Under the pieces are notes generated by a model, which saw nothing but the letters and a program-made list of their open reading frames with translations, did no database searches and had not been told where the DNA came from. This document shows positions 36,404-48,970 of a DNA stretch of 64,000 bases, one piece after another; positions within the stretch are counted from its first letter, which is position 1; each line of letters begins with the position of its first letter. The translations under genes and the position numbers were made by a program. Source of the stretch: Nocardioides sp. JS614 (GTDB lineage Bacteria > Actinomycetota > Actinomycetes > Propionibacteriales > Nocardioidaceae); contig NC_008699.1 of NCBI RefSeq assembly GCF_000015265.1, forward strand, positions 4,092,001-4,156,000. Direction: 5' to 3'.

Positions 36404-36471
36404 GCCTGATCCAAAGCAAAGGGCCCCGAAAGCTGCTGCGCAGCTTTCGGGGCCCTTCGTTTGGATCAGGC
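36404..36471. terminator. Very strong tuf terminator, possibly bidirectional
   Basis: GGGCCCCGAAAGCTGC (36421-36436) and its complement (36440-36455) form a 16-base-pair stem with a three-base loop. Flanking arms CTGATCCAAA / TTTGGATCAG extend it after a small internal loop, to about 68 bases overall. It begins three bases past the tuf stop and carries AAAG/CTTT edges on both sides. Confidence 0.9.
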
Positions 36472-36473
36472 GA

Positions 36474-37667
<1,194 letters not shown>

Positions 37668-37749
37668 TGTGGGCTCCTCCTGGTTGGGTTGTTACTTGAC
37701 TCGTACTTGCTGGTGGTACTGCCGAGGGTCCGGACTGCAGCCGCTGGGG

Positions 37750-39861
<2,112 letters not shown>

Positions 39862-39946
39862 TGTCTGTCCGATCCTTGGGAGTCGTAGGTAGTGCTGGGC
39901 GCGAGAGCGGGACCCGGCGAGTTGCGCCGCGGCCCGCTCCCCGCGA

Positions 39947-40417
39947 TCACCAGCGGTAGTGCGCGAAGGCCTTGTTGGACTCGGCCATCTTGTGGGTGTC
40001 CTCACGCTTCTTCACCGCGGCACCGAGGCCGTTGGAGGCGTCGAGGATCTCGTTCATCAGCCGCTCGTGCATCGTCTTCTCGCGGCGGTCCTGGGCATAG
40101 CCGACCAGCCAGCGCAGCGCGAGCGTGGTGCCGCGCGTGCCCTTGACCTCGATCGGGACCTGGTAGGTCGCGCCACCCACGCGGCGGGACTTGACCTCGA
40201 TCGCGGGCTTGACGTTGTCGAGCGCACGCTTCAGCGTGACGACCGGGTCGGTGCCGGTCTTCTCGCGGCACCCCTCGAGCGCGGTGTAGACGATGCGCTG
40301 GGCGACCTGCTTCTTGCCGTCCTGGAGCACCTTGGAGACCAGCTGGGAGACCAGCTGCGACCCGTAGACCGGGTCGATGTCGATCGGCCGCTTCGGGGCC
40401 GGACCCTTGCGCGGCAT
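39947..40417 (-). CDS. rpsG: 30S ribosomal protein S7
   Basis: S7 organises the 30S head and contacts the E site. The 156-residue product [20 protein letters not shown] is conserved through [20 protein letters not shown] and ends [13 protein letters not shown]. Its start is one base past the rpsL stop. Confidence 0.98.
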   Translation of the reverse strand: MPRKGPAPKRPIDIDPVYGSQLVSQLVSKVLQDGKKQVAQRIVYTALEGCREKTGTDPVVTLKRALDNVKPAIEVKSRRVGGATYQVPIEVKGTRGTTLALRWLVGYAQDRREKTMHERLMNEILDASNGLGAAVKKREDTHKMAESNKAFAHYRW

Positions 40418-40418
40418 A

Positions 40419-40793
40419 TCAGCTCTTCTCCTTCTTGGCGCCGTAGCGGCTGCGGGCCTGCTTGCGGTTCTTCACGCCCTGGGTGTCGAGCGTGCCGCGG
40501 ATGATCTTGTAGCGGACGCCCGGGAGGTCCTTCACGCGGCCACCGCGGACGAGCACGATCGAGTGCTCCTGCAGGTTGTGGCCGACGCCCGGGATGTACG
40601 CCGTGACCTCGACGCCGCTCGACAGGCGCACGCGGGCGACCTTGCGGAGGGCGGAGTTCGGCTTCTTCGGAGTCGTGGTGTAGACGCGGGTGCACACACC
40701 GCGTCGCTGGGGCGAACCCTTGAGGGCAGGCGTCTTGTTCTTCGACACCTTGTCCTGGCGGCCCTTGCGGACCAACTGCTGAATGGTGGGCAC
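40419..40793 (-). CDS. rpsL: 30S ribosomal protein S12
   Basis: S12 monitors decoding and is the classical streptomycin-resistance locus. The 124-residue product [20 protein letters not shown] keeps the wild-type lysines in [12 protein letters not shown] and [12 protein letters not shown]. The start is GTG at 40793 with a GAAGGGGA ribosome site. It opens the str operon; rpoB and rpoC are not immediately upstream. Confidence 0.98.
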   Translation of the reverse strand: MPTIQQLVRKGRQDKVSKNKTPALKGSPQRRGVCTRVYTTTPKKPNSALRKVARVRLSSGVEVTAYIPGVGHNLQEHSIVLVRGGRVKDLPGVRYKIIRGTLDTQGVKNRKQARSRYGAKKEKS

Positions 40794-40885
40794 CGGGTGG
40801 TTCCCCTTCTTTTCCGCTCTCAGTACGGGCGCTCTGCTCGCACGGTGTCTTGCTGCGTGTCCGGGTGGTGCTGGCCCTCGTCGCC

Positions 40886-40908
40886 ACCCCCGAGGTCGGG
40901 CGTGTCGC
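40886..40908 (-). promoter_or_regulatory. Conserved box in the rpsL leader, shared with rpsJ
   Basis: On the minus strand it reads GCGACACGCCCGACC, one variable base (T), then CGGGGGT, ending 92 bases before the rpsL start. It matches the rpsJ copy at 22 of 23 positions. It lies in the 130-base gap after the MFS gene, which otherwise shows nothing recognisable. Confidence 0.65.
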
Positions 40909-40923
40909 CCGCTCCACACTGCT

Positions 40924-42297
40924 TCAGCGAGAACCGGTGAGGGCTTCCGCTGCTGGAGTTTCGGTGCCGGATCCGAGGACCTGACTCCCCGACTGCTTCC
41001 GGGCACGCGCGACGGCCTGGTTGTCCCAGACACGAGGAAAAAGGTTACCCGGGTGGTCTACCTCGGTCAAAACGGTGCGCACCCCGCCGCGGAGGCGGGA
41101 ATGGGCGGCCAGCGCCAACAGTACGCCGAGGATGGTCAGCGTCCCGCCGATGATCAGGCCCCACCGGGCACCGAGGTGCTGGGCGACCCAGCCGATGATG
41201 GGCGCGCCGATCGGGGTGCCGCCCATCAGGATGGTCATGTAGAGGGCCATCACCCGGCCGCGGAACGCCGGGGCGGCCTCCAGCTGGAGGGTGGCGTTCG
41301 CCGAGCTGAGCAGGGTCAGCGTGAAGAACCCGATGACCGGTGAGAACAGCGCGAACAACAGGTACGACGGGAGCAGGCCACCGATGATCTCGGCGGTGCC
41401 GAAGCCGAGCGCGGCGAGCACCAGCAGCCGGACCCGGATCTGGACTCGCCGGGCGGTCAGCAGCGCCCCGGTCAGCGACCCGACCGCGAGCGCCGAGCCG
41501 AGGACGCCGTACTCCCCCGCGCCCTTGCCGAACACCTCGGTGGCCATCAGCGCCGACGTGATCTGGAAGTTCATGCCGAAGGTGCCGGCGAAGAAGACCA
41601 TGATCAGGATCAGCACCATCTTGGGCTGGCTGCGCACGTAGCGGACGCCGTCGACGAGCATGCCGGGCGTGCGGTCCTGGATCTCGGCCGGATGCAGCAG
41701 CACCACGTCCATCCGCTGGAGCTGGCCGATCACGGCGAGGTACGACGCGGCGTTGACGAGGATCACCCAGCCGGTCGCCTGCGCGCCACCGCCGAGCGCG
41801 CCGATCATCAGGCCGGCGACGGCCGGGCCGAGGATCCGGGCGGCGTTGAAGCTCGCGGAGTTCAGGCCCACCGCGTTGGTGAGGTCCTCGGGGCCGACCA
41901 TCTCGGAGACGAACGACTGTCGGGCCGGACCGTCGAAGGCCGCGCCGATGCCGAAGAGGAACGCGATCAGGTAGACGTGCCAGGTCTGCGCGACCCCGAG
42001 CACCGCGATCAGGCCGAGCGCCAGCGACGCGAGCGCCATCGTCGCCTGGGTGACCTGCAGCAGCCGGCGCTTCGGGAACCGGTCCGCGACGACCCCGGCG
42101 TAGGGGCTCAGCAGCAGGATCGGCAGGAACTGCAGCCCGGTGGTGATCCCGAGCTCGCTGCCGCTGTTGCCCGGCAGCTGGAGCACCAGCCAGTCCTGGG
42201 CCACCCGTTGCATCCAGGTCCCGGTGTTGGACACCAGGCTGCCGGCGAGGTAGCGCCGGTAGTTCGGGTTGCGCAGGGAGCGGAACGTGGGGCTCAC
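40924..42297 (-). CDS. MFS transporter (EntS-type efflux)
   Basis: The 457-residue protein begins [20 protein letters not shown] and has about 11-12 transmembrane segments, with the MFS loop [15 protein letters not shown]. This type exports siderophores or drugs. It starts 23 bases after the marR-type gene, so a MarR-controlled efflux pair is likely. Its last codons lie only 15 bases before the shared rpsL box. Confidence 0.93.
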   Translation of the reverse strand: MSPTFRSLRNPNYRRYLAGSLVSNTGTWMQRVAQDWLVLQLPGNSGSELGITTGLQFLPILLLSPYAGVVADRFPKRRLLQVTQATMALASLALGLIAVLGVAQTWHVYLIAFLFGIGAAFDGPARQSFVSEMVGPEDLTNAVGLNSASFNAARILGPAVAGLMIGALGGGAQATGWVILVNAASYLAVIGQLQRMDVVLLHPAEIQDRTPGMLVDGVRYVRSQPKMVLILIMVFFAGTFGMNFQITSALMATEVFGKGAGEYGVLGSALAVGSLTGALLTARRVQIRVRLLVLAALGFGTAEIIGGLLPSYLLFALFSPVIGFFTLTLLSSANATLQLEAAPAFRGRVMALYMTILMGGTPIGAPIIGWVAQHLGARWGLIIGGTLTILGVLLALAAHSRLRGGVRTVLTEVDHPGNLFPRVWDNQAVARARKQSGSQVLGSGTETPAAEALTGSR

Positions 42298-42320
42298 AGT
42301 GTGGTGGTCAGTCCTTCTGG

Positions 42321-42791
42321 TCAGTCTCGTTGGGCAAGGTGCTCGAGGAGGGGGGCCGCCTGGCGGAGGATCGCCCGCTCGTCGGGCGTCAGCTCCTTGA
42401 GCCGCTGGGCCAGCCAGGCGTCCCGTCGGTCGCGGTCGGCGAGCACCCGGGCGCGGCCCTGGTCGGAGAGCTCGACCACGACCTGGCGGCCGTCGGTCTC
42501 GTGGGGACGCCGTACGACGTCGCCGGTCTCCTCCAGGCAGTTCACGGTGCGGGTCATCGAGGGCGGCTGCACCCGCTCGGCCGCCGCCAGCTCGCCGATG
42601 GTCAACCCGTCACCGGTCCGGTAAAGCACGCCGAGCACGCCCATCTGGTTGAGACTCAGCTCGTTGTCGGGGTGCCGCTCTCCGGCCAGCCGGCGGCGCA
42701 GGCGCATCACGCTGAGCCGGAGCTCCGCGGCGAGCCCGGCGTCAGTCCTGGAGACCTTCTGCAATGTCGGCATACCGTTAGCATAACTCAT
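42321..42791 (-). CDS. MarR-family transcriptional regulator
   Basis: The 156-residue protein has the MarR winged helix (about 45-115): LSLNQMGVLGVLYRTGDGLT, IGELAAAERVQPPSMTRTVN and DGRQVVVELSDQG in the wing. Two starts are possible, ATG 42791 and ATG 42773; the second leaves the palindromic operator fully upstream. It probably represses itself and the MFS gene. Confidence 0.93.
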   Translation of the reverse strand: MSYANGMPTLQKVSRTDAGLAAELRLSVMRLRRRLAGERHPDNELSLNQMGVLGVLYRTGDGLTIGELAAAERVQPPSMTRTVNCLEETGDVVRRPHETDGRQVVVELSDQGRARVLADRDRRDAWLAQRLKELTPDERAILRQAAPLLEHLAQRD

Positions 42792-42805
42792 TACCTGTGC
42801 TAACG
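42776..42805. promoter_or_regulatory. Probable MarR operator
   Basis: CGTTAGCA (42776-42783) and TGCTAACG (42798-42805) are a perfect inverted repeat with a 14-base spacer, overlapping the regulator's start region. The A/T-rich sequence stands out from its GC-rich surroundings. Confidence 0.65.
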
Positions 42806-42830
42806 ATTCCCTCTTCGGGCGCGAAATGCC

Positions 42831-42865
42831 GTCGACCCGCCCGGGAGGTCCGCGGGCGGGTCGAC
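42831..42865 (-). terminator. Terminator after the NCS2 permease gene
   Basis: GTCGACCCGCCCG (42831-42843) and CGGGCGGGTCGAC (42853-42865) form a 13-base-pair stem with a nine-base loop, 17 bases past the permease stop. A short GCATTTCG tract follows on the minus strand. The stem resembles the rplQ terminator. Confidence 0.75.
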
Positions 42866-42882
42866 GACAGGGAACGGGTCGG

Positions 42883-44346
42883 TCAGGTGAGCCAGTTGGT
42901 GATCGGGTTGATCGCGAAGTACACGGCGAAGAGGGCGGCGACCACCCACAACAGCGGGTGCACCGCGGCGAACCGGCCCCGGATCACCTTGATCAGCACG
43001 AACGCGAGGAAGCCGGCGCCGATGCCGACCGAGATCGAGTAGGTGAACGGCATCAGCACGATGGTGAGGAACGCCGGGATCGCGATCTCGAGGTCGTCCC
43101 AGTCGATCCCCTTGACCTGCTGCATCATCAAGAAGCCGACCAGGACGAGCGCGGGGACCGCGGCCTCGGACGGGATGATCTCGACCACGGGCGCGACGAA
43201 GATCGCGGCCAGGAACAGCACGCCGGTGACGATCGAGGCCAGCCCGGTGCGCGCGCCCTCGCCGACCCCCGAGGCCGACTCGATGTAGGAGGTGTTCGAG
43301 GACACGCCCGCGGCGCCACCGGCGGCGGCGGCCAGGGAGTCGACCACGAGGATCCGGCGGGTGGCCGGCGGGGTGCCGTCCTCCTGGAGCAGGCCCGCCT
43401 CGGCGCCGATGGCTGTCATCGTGCCCATGGTGTCGAAGAAGTCCGCGAGCATCAGCGTGAAGATCAGCAGCAGCGCGGTGACGACGCCGGCGTTCTCCCA
43501 CGAGCCGAGCAGGCTGAACTCGCCCAGGGTGTCGAAGTGCGGGGTCGCGATGATGTCGTCGGGCCACGACGGGACATTGAGGCTCCAGCCCTTCGGGTTC
43601 TCCGAGCTCGGCCCGAGGTCGGCGATCGCCTCGACGATGATCGCGAGCACGGTCGTGGCGATGATCGAGATCAGGATCGCGCCCCGCACCTTGAGCACCC
43701 ACAGGCTGACGACGAGCACCAGCCCGATCGCGAAGACCAGGACCGGCCAGCCGGACAGCTGGCCGTTCTGCCCGAGCTGGACCGGCACCGTGCTGTGCGC
43801 CGCGTCGGGGATCCGGCGTACGAACCCGGCGTCGACGAACCCGATCAGCGCGATGAACAGGCCGATCCCGACCGAGATCGCGATCTTGAGCTGGGCCGGC
43901 ACCGCGTGGAACACCGCCTCCCGGAACCCGGTGAGCACCAGGACCAGGATCACCAGGCCCTCGATGACCACCAGGCCCATCGCGTCCGCCCAGGTCATCT
44001 GGTTGGCGACCGAGAACGCGACGAACGCATTGAGGCCCAGGCCGGTCGCGAGCGCGAGCGGGTAGTTCGCCACGACCCCCATCAGGATCGTCATCACGCC
44101 GGCGACCAGGGCGGTGCCGGCCGCGATGGCGGCCAGGTTGGAGCCGTCACCGGACCCCCCGCCGAGGAACGAGCCGTCCTGGTCCGGCGCGAAGCCGAGG
44201 ATCAGCGGGTTCAGCACGATGATGTAGGACATCGTGAAGAACGTGACGATCCCGCCACGCACCTCACGCTCCACGGTCGAGCCGCGCTCGGTGATCTTGA
44301 AGTAGCGGTCCAGGCCGCTCCGGTCCTTCGTCGCCTGTGTACTCAC
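42883..44346 (-). CDS. NCS2 family permease (AzgA-like purine transporter)
   Basis: The 487-residue inner-membrane protein starts near VSTQATKDRSGLDRYFKITE and has about 12 hydrophobic segments. It carries the AzgA/PbuG-type GLGLNAFVAFSV and SNTSYIESASGVGEGARTGL motifs. Related proteins import guanine, hypoxanthine or adenine by proton symport. GTG at 44346 is chosen; ATG 44358 is an alternative. It is divergent from the DUF2530 gene by 48 bases, too short for a purine riboswitch. Confidence 0.92.
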   Translation of the reverse strand: MSTQATKDRSGLDRYFKITERGSTVEREVRGGIVTFFTMSYIIVLNPLILGFAPDQDGSFLGGGSGDGSNLAAIAAGTALVAGVMTILMGVVANYPLALATGLGLNAFVAFSVANQMTWADAMGLVVIEGLVILVLVLTGFREAVFHAVPAQLKIAISVGIGLFIALIGFVDAGFVRRIPDAAHSTVPVQLGQNGQLSGWPVLVFAIGLVLVVSLWVLKVRGAILISIIATTVLAIIVEAIADLGPSSENPKGWSLNVPSWPDDIIATPHFDTLGEFSLLGSWENAGVVTALLLIFTLMLADFFDTMGTMTAIGAEAGLLQEDGTPPATRRILVVDSLAAAAGGAAGVSSNTSYIESASGVGEGARTGLASIVTGVLFLAAIFVAPVVEIIPSEAAVPALVLVGFLMMQQVKGIDWDDLEIAIPAFLTIVLMPFTYSISVGIGAGFLAFVLIKVIRGRFAAVHPLLWVVAALFAVYFAINPITNWLT

Positions 44347-44394
44347 GCGCGGCAGCATCCCAGACCCGGGGCACCGTCGACTAGCGTGTCTCGC

Positions 44395-44697
44395 GTGGAG
44401 TTCCGCGACAACCAACCGCTGCAGCACGAGTTCGGCCGCCGGACGTTCTTCGTCGCCGACGTGGAGCCGCTCGACGTCGACGGGGTGCGCACCGTCGAGG
44501 TGGGCACCGCGCTGTGGCTCGTCGGGTTCGTCGCCCTGCTGCCGTTCTACGGTCGGCTCCAGGACTCCGGCAACGAGTGGTGGCTGTGGACCTGCCTGGC
44601 CGGGTTCGGGCTGGGCCTGTTCGGGCTCGACTACTGTCGCCGGCGTCGCAAGGCGCGGCGCGAGGTGGCCGAGGAGGGCGACGGGACCAGCCTCTGA
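44395..44697 (+). CDS. DUF2530 membrane protein
   Basis: The 100-residue product starts at GTG (VEFRDNQPLQHEFGRRTFFV) and has two transmembrane helices (about 42-58 and 68-83), ending in a basic tail. This is the pattern of DUF2530, a small actinobacterial membrane family of unknown function. Promoter elements lie in the 48 bases shared with the permease. Confidence 0.8.
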   Translation: MEFRDNQPLQHEFGRRTFFVADVEPLDVDGVRTVEVGTALWLVGFVALLPFYGRLQDSGNEWWLWTCLAGFGLGLFGLDYCRRRRKARREVAEEGDGTSL

Positions 44698-44730
44698 CTG
44701 ATCCGGTCTCGAGCGGCTTCTGAGCGACTG

Positions 44731-44783
44731 GGTCTCGATACGCCCCTCGCGACCTCCTGCGTCGGTCGCGGGGCTACTCGACC
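44731..44783. repeat. REP-like inverted repeat
   Basis: GGTCTCGATACGCC and CGCGACC on the left mirror GGTCGCG and GGGCTACTCGACC on the right, with imperfect arms, in the 129-base gap between convergent genes. The GGTCTCGA/TCGACC ends resemble the repeats at 54962-55076. Confidence 0.65.
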
Positions 44784-44826
44784 TGGCTGCTGGATCCGAG
44801 CCTTCGCGAGCTCAGGCTCGGGCAGC

Positions 44827-45621
44827 TCAAAACCTCTCGAGGTCGTCGGGGTTGATGGTGTCGACGACCGGCTCGGGCAGCGGCTGCGGCTCGTGCCGCT
44901 TGGCCAGCCGCACCTCGGAGTGTGCACCGCAGCCGTGGTCGAAGGACACGATCCGCCCGTCGTCGTTGGCGTCGCCGTTCGCGCAGACGCCGAACAGCTC
45001 CGAGAGCGGGCCCGTGACGCGCACCAGGAAGCCGCAGGTGGTGCAGCTGTCCGGGGCGGATCGGGCCAACGGTGCTTCCGGCCCGCCGGCGCCGTCGTAC
45101 CAGCGCTGGGCGGCGAGCTCGCGGCCCTCGGGTGAGAGCGTGCGGACCCGGCCGAGGCCGAGGTCCTGGGCGACCTGGCGGACCTGCGCCTTGTCGTCGG
45201 CGTCGAGCGGGTCGTCGCCGTAGGAGTACGTCGGGACCAGCCGCGGGTCGTCGTCGTCGACGGGCAGCAGGTCGCCCGGGGAGAGGTCGCCCGGCTTGAT
45301 CCGCTCGCGGTAGGGCACCCACGGCGGGGCCACGATGGCCTCGGCGCCGGGGACCAGGACGACCTCGTCGACCGTCACCTGCTTCTGCCGCGGCGCCCGC
45401 GCGACCGTCACCGACCAGCGCCACCCGACGTACCCGGGCCGCTCGCAGGCGAACAGGTGGGTGACCACCCGCTCCCCCTCGACCAGGTGACCGAGGTGGT
45501 CGCCGACGTCGGCCGCGCCGGCCTGCTGGGCCAGGGCCGAACGGGCCAGGTCCACCGCCGCCACGGTGGCGGCGTCGGGCTTGGGGCGCGTGGTCGTGAT
45601 CACCCCGGAATCATGACTCAT
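44827..45621 (-). CDS. DUF3027 domain-containing protein
   Basis: The 264-residue soluble protein carries the actinobacterial DUF3027 pattern: ALAQQAGAADVGDHLGHLVE, CERPGYVGWRWSVTVARAPR and a C-terminal CTTCGFLVRV...CANGDANDDG region. The cysteines there could bind metal. The function is unknown. It is divergent from an MFS gene by 41 bases. Confidence 0.88.
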   Translation of the reverse strand: MSHDSGVITTTRPKPDAATVAAVDLARSALAQQAGAADVGDHLGHLVEGERVVTHLFACERPGYVGWRWSVTVARAPRQKQVTVDEVVLVPGAEAIVAPPWVPYRERIKPGDLSPGDLLPVDDDDPRLVPTYSYGDDPLDADDKAQVRQVAQDLGLGRVRTLSPEGRELAAQRWYDGAGGPEAPLARSAPDSCTTCGFLVRVTGPLSELFGVCANGDANDDGRIVSFDHGCGAHSEVRLAKRHEPQPLPEPVVDTINPDDLERF

Positions 45622-45662
45622 GTCCGCCCGGACTGTCAGGTCGGGTGCGGCAGGATGGCCCC

Positions 45663-47012
45663 ATGTCCGCGCCGTCGCCCGAAACGCCGACGACCCGGCG
45701 CGGGGCCAAGGTGATCCGCGGTCTCGGCGCGACCGCGCGGGCGACCCAGCGGTTCGGCCGCTTCACGATGCGCCAGGCCAAGCGGGCCGCGGAGGCCGAG
45801 GGCGCCGGCGAGTCCGGACTGTCCCGGCTGATCCAGATGCACACCTTCAACACCGCGGGAGACGCGGCGGTAGCGATCTCGCTGGCCGGCACGCTGTTCT
45901 TCCAGGTCCCCTCCGGGGAGGCGCGCGGCCAGGTGGCGCTGTTCCTGGGCCTGACCATGCTCCCGTTCGCGATCGTGGCGCCGCTGATCGGGCCGTTCCT
46001 CGACCGGTTCGCCCATGGTCGGCGCTGGGCGATCGGCACGACGATGGCGATCCGCGCCTTCCTGTGCTGGGTGCTCGCGGACGCGGTCGTGACCGAGTCG
46101 ACGCTGCTGTTCCCCGCCGCCCTCGGCGTGCTCGTCGCGTCCAAGGCGTACGGCGTCACCAGGGCCGCCGCCGTACCCCGGCTGCTGCCGCAGGACTTCA
46201 CCCTGGTCAAGGCCAACGGCCGGGTGTCGATGTCGGGCATCGTCGGGGTGGCGATCTCGGCGCCGATCGCCGGGCTCGCCTCGCTGGCCGGGCCCGAATG
46301 GGTGCTGCGGTACGCGTTCGTGCTGTTCGTCGTGGCCACCGTCGCCGCCATCCGGCTGCCGGCCCGGGTCGACTCGAACCAGGGCGAGGAGGAGCTGGTG
46401 CTCCGCGGCTCCTCGGAGCGACGCGGCGCGGGCCGCCGTACCCGGATCCCGCTCGCGGTCGCCTATGCCCTGCGCGCCAACTGCGGTCCGCGCTGGCTCT
46501 CGGGCTTCCTCATCATGTTCATGGCGTTCCTGCTGAGGGAGAACCCGATCGGCGACTGGAGCCCGCAGCTGCTGACCGGGATCGTGGTCGGAGCCGCCGG
46601 CCTCGGCAACTTCCTCGGCGTGGTGGCCGCATCGGTCCTCAAGCGGATCAGCCCGGCGATCACGGTCACGGCCGTGCTGGTCGCCGACGTCGCGGTCGCC
46701 GTCGTCGCGGCGCTGTTCTACGGCGTGCTCACCGTCGCGCTGCTGGGCCTGCTCGCCGGCCTCGGCCAGGCGTTGGCGAAGTTCTCCCTCGACGCGACCA
46801 TCCAGCGCGACATCCCGCACCGCGTGCAGGCGAGCGCGTTCGCCCGCAGCGACACCACGCTCCAGCTCGCGTGGGTGATCGGCGGCTTCGTCGGCATCGC
46901 GCTGCCGCTCGATCCGCCTCGGCTCGGGCTAGGCGTCGCCGCGGTCGTGCTCGCCGCCTGGGCGGTGTTCGTGCTCGCCAACCACCCGCGCAGGTTGATC
47001 CGGGACTTCTGA
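45663..47012 (+). CDS. MFS transporter
   Basis: The 449-residue protein has a charged N-terminus (about 45 residues) and 10-12 hydrophobic segments, with GPFLDRFAHGRRWAIGTTMA as the MFS loop. The substrate is unknown. It is the actinobacterial MFS type usually found near DUF3027 and cold-shock genes. ATG 45663 was chosen over 45645 by ribosome-site spacing. It converges on the cold-shock gene. Confidence 0.9.
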   Translation: MSAPSPETPTTRRGAKVIRGLGATARATQRFGRFTMRQAKRAAEAEGAGESGLSRLIQMHTFNTAGDAAVAISLAGTLFFQVPSGEARGQVALFLGLTMLPFAIVAPLIGPFLDRFAHGRRWAIGTTMAIRAFLCWVLADAVVTESTLLFPAALGVLVASKAYGVTRAAAVPRLLPQDFTLVKANGRVSMSGIVGVAISAPIAGLASLAGPEWVLRYAFVLFVVATVAAIRLPARVDSNQGEEELVLRGSSERRGAGRRTRIPLAVAYALRANCGPRWLSGFLIMFMAFLLRENPIGDWSPQLLTGIVVGAAGLGNFLGVVAASVLKRISPAITVTAVLVADVAVAVVAALFYGVLTVALLGLLAGLGQALAKFSLDATIQRDIPHRVQASAFARSDTTLQLAWVIGGFVGIALPLDPPRLGLGVAAVVLAAWAVFVLANHPRRLIRDF

Positions 47013-47021
47013 GTCAAACGG

Positions 47022-47417
47022 TCAGTGCTCGAGCTCGTCGGCCAGGGCGCGGAGCAGCTTGGCGGCCGGGCGGGCGGTCTTGGGGTCGGGGTGCCGACCG
47101 TGGCGGTAGGCCTCGCCGACGCCGTCGAGCAGTCGGATCAGGTCCTCGACGATGGTGACCATCTCCTCGGGCTTCTTGCGCCGCGCGTCGCGCTGGTTGC
47201 GCGAGACCGACGCGGGCGCGTCCAGGATCCGCACCTGGAGGGCCTGGTCGCCGCGCCGGCCCTGGGCGATCCCGAACTCGACGCGGGTGCCGGCCTTGAG
47301 GCTCGACGTGCCGGCGGGGAGGGCCTCGCTGCGCACGTAGACGTCGGGACCGTTCTCCTGGGAGAGGAAGCCGAAGCCCTTCTCCGCGTCGAACCACTTC
47401 ACCTTGCCAGTGGGCAC
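47022..47417 (-). CDS. Cold-shock domain protein with C-terminal extension
   Basis: The 131-residue product starts GTG (VPTGKVKWFDAEKGFGFLSQ). The OB-fold cold-shock domain (1-66) has RNP1 KGFGFL and RNP2 VYVRSE. A further 65-residue helical tail (TIVEDLIRLLDGVGEAYRHG) is like Mycobacterium tuberculosis CspB (Rv0871). It probably binds single-stranded nucleic acid. A TAGGCT (-10-like, minus 47474-47469) lies upstream inside the LarE stop region. Confidence 0.93.
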   Translation of the reverse strand: MPTGKVKWFDAEKGFGFLSQENGPDVYVRSEALPAGTSSLKAGTRVEFGIAQGRRGDQALQVRILDAPASVSRNQRDARRKKPEEMVTIVEDLIRLLDGVGEAYRHGRHPDPKTARPAAKLLRALADELEH

Positions 47418-47471
47418 GGACTGACCTCTTCTAGCTTGTTCGGGACCGCTGTCGGACCGGGGCGCTCCAGC

Positions 47472-48890
47472 CTATAGCGCCTCGTTCATCGACCCCGAAC
47501 GGAACCCGCGCCGGTCCACCTCGGCACTCGCGAACCCGGCCCCGCGCACCGCGTCCAGCAGCCGGGCCTCCACGTCGGCGGCCAGCGGCAGCAGGGCCGC
47601 GTCGACCTCCACGCAGGCGCGCTCGCCGAGGTCACGGACCCGCAGGTTGCGCAGCCCGACGGCCGCCAGCAGCGCCCGCGCCGCGGTCTCGGCCCGCTCC
47701 ACCCGGCCCAGTCGGTACGGCGTCACCTCGACGCCGTACGCGACCCGCGAGGACAGGCAGGCGGCCGCCGGCTTGTCCCAGGTCGGCAGGTCCCAGCGGC
47801 GGGAGGCCTCCCTGACCTGGGCCTTGGTCAGCCCGGCGTCGCGCAGGGGCGCGATCGCGCCGCGCTCGTCGGCTGCGCGGATGCCGGGCCGGAAGCCCGC
47901 GACGGCGTCGTCGGCGTTGGTGCCGGTGGCGACGTGGGCCAGCCCGCGACCGGCGGCGAGCGGGGTGAGCACGTCGAGCAGCTCGGCCTTGCAGAAGTAG
48001 CAGCGGTCCGCCCCGTTGGACCGGTAGCCCTCGCGCTCGATCTCGTGGGTGGCCGGGGTGAGCACCTCGACGCCGAGCGCGGCCGCGAAGTCGCGTGCCG
48101 GGTCACGCTCGGCCAGCGGCAGCGAGTGCGAGTAGCCGGTGGCGGCCGCGACGCGGTCGGCGCCCAGCGCGCGGACGGCAGCGGCCAGGAGGAACGCGCT
48201 GTCTGCGCCCCCGCTGTAGGCGACCAGCACCGAGCCACGCTCGCGCAGGTCGGCCGCGAGCGCGTCGAGCCGGGTCTGCAGCAGGTGCTCCTCGAGCCAG
48301 TCCGGGAACTCCGCGAGACTGCCGAGGAGCACGTCGGTGCCGGCCGCGACCAGCTCCTCCCGCGTCGACCCGCCGGTGAGCACCGAGACGCTCAGCGCGC
48401 CGGCGGCCTTGGCGCCCTCGACGTCGTGGACGTGGTCGCCGACGTAGATGGTCGCGCCCTCGCGGCGCAGCACGTCCGCCTTGCCGACGCCCCACACCCA
48501 CCCCTCGAGGTGGTCCACCTCCACGCCGAGGTGATCGAGGTGCAGGCGCGCGTTGGCGGGGTACTTCCCGGTCACGACCAGCACCCGGCCACGGTGCCGG
48601 CGGACAGCCGCCAGGGCGTCCTCGGCGCCGGCGAGGAGCGGGACCGGGGCGATGGCGTGGTCGGGGTAGAGCGCCCGGAACCGGTCGCCGGCGGGCGCCA
48701 CCGCGTCCGCGGCGAGGTGCTCCCCCAGCAGCAGGTCGAGCGGCGGTCCGAGACGGGTGATCAGGTCCTCGACCGGGAACTCGACGCCGAGCTCCGCGCC
48801 GAGCGCCAGCAGCGTCGCACTGAAGCCCGGCACGGTGTCGATCAGCGTCATGTCGAGGTCGAAACCGACCACCAGGGGCGCCGCGTGCAT
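47472..48890 (-). CDS. larE: HAD hydrolase - LarE sulfur transferase fusion
   Basis: The 472-residue protein joins two enzymes. Residues 1-210 are a HAD-type phosphatase (VGFDLDMTLIDT with Asp11 and Asp13; VTGKYPANA; GDHVHDVEGAKAAGA). Residues 205-472 are a LarE-type PP-loop ATPase/sulfur transferase (SGGADS at 226-231), which helps make the nickel-pincer cofactor. It has three cysteines, Cys297 and Cys300 (CYFC) and Cys378 (PAAACLSSR), the pattern of cluster-binding LarE rather than the single-Cys sacrificial type. LarB and LarC are not in the window. Confidence 0.9.
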   Translation of the reverse strand: MHAAPLVVGFDLDMTLIDTVPGFSATLLALGAELGVEFPVEDLITRLGPPLDLLLGEHLAADAVAPAGDRFRALYPDHAIAPVPLLAGAEDALAAVRRHRGRVLVVTGKYPANARLHLDHLGVEVDHLEGWVWGVGKADVLRREGATIYVGDHVHDVEGAKAAGALSVSVLTGGSTREELVAAGTDVLLGSLAEFPDWLEEHLLQTRLDALAADLRERGSVLVAYSGGADSAFLLAAAVRALGADRVAAATGYSHSLPLAERDPARDFAAALGVEVLTPATHEIEREGYRSNGADRCYFCKAELLDVLTPLAAGRGLAHVATGTNADDAVAGFRPGIRAADERGAIAPLRDAGLTKAQVREASRRWDLPTWDKPAAACLSSRVAYGVEVTPYRLGRVERAETAARALLAAVGLRNLRVRDLGERACVEVDAALLPLAADVEARLLDAVRGAGFASAEVDRRGFRSGSMNEAL

Positions 48891-48970
48891 GGCCCCACCA
48901 TAGGGATCCGGGGGAAGGGCACCGAAACTCCTGTCACAATGGTTCGTTCAGGCATCAGGGGGTGATGGCG

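Noticed and set aside
44347..44394. Purine riboswitch ahead of the NCS2 permease
   Set aside because: The divergent gap is only 48 bases, too short for the aptamer.
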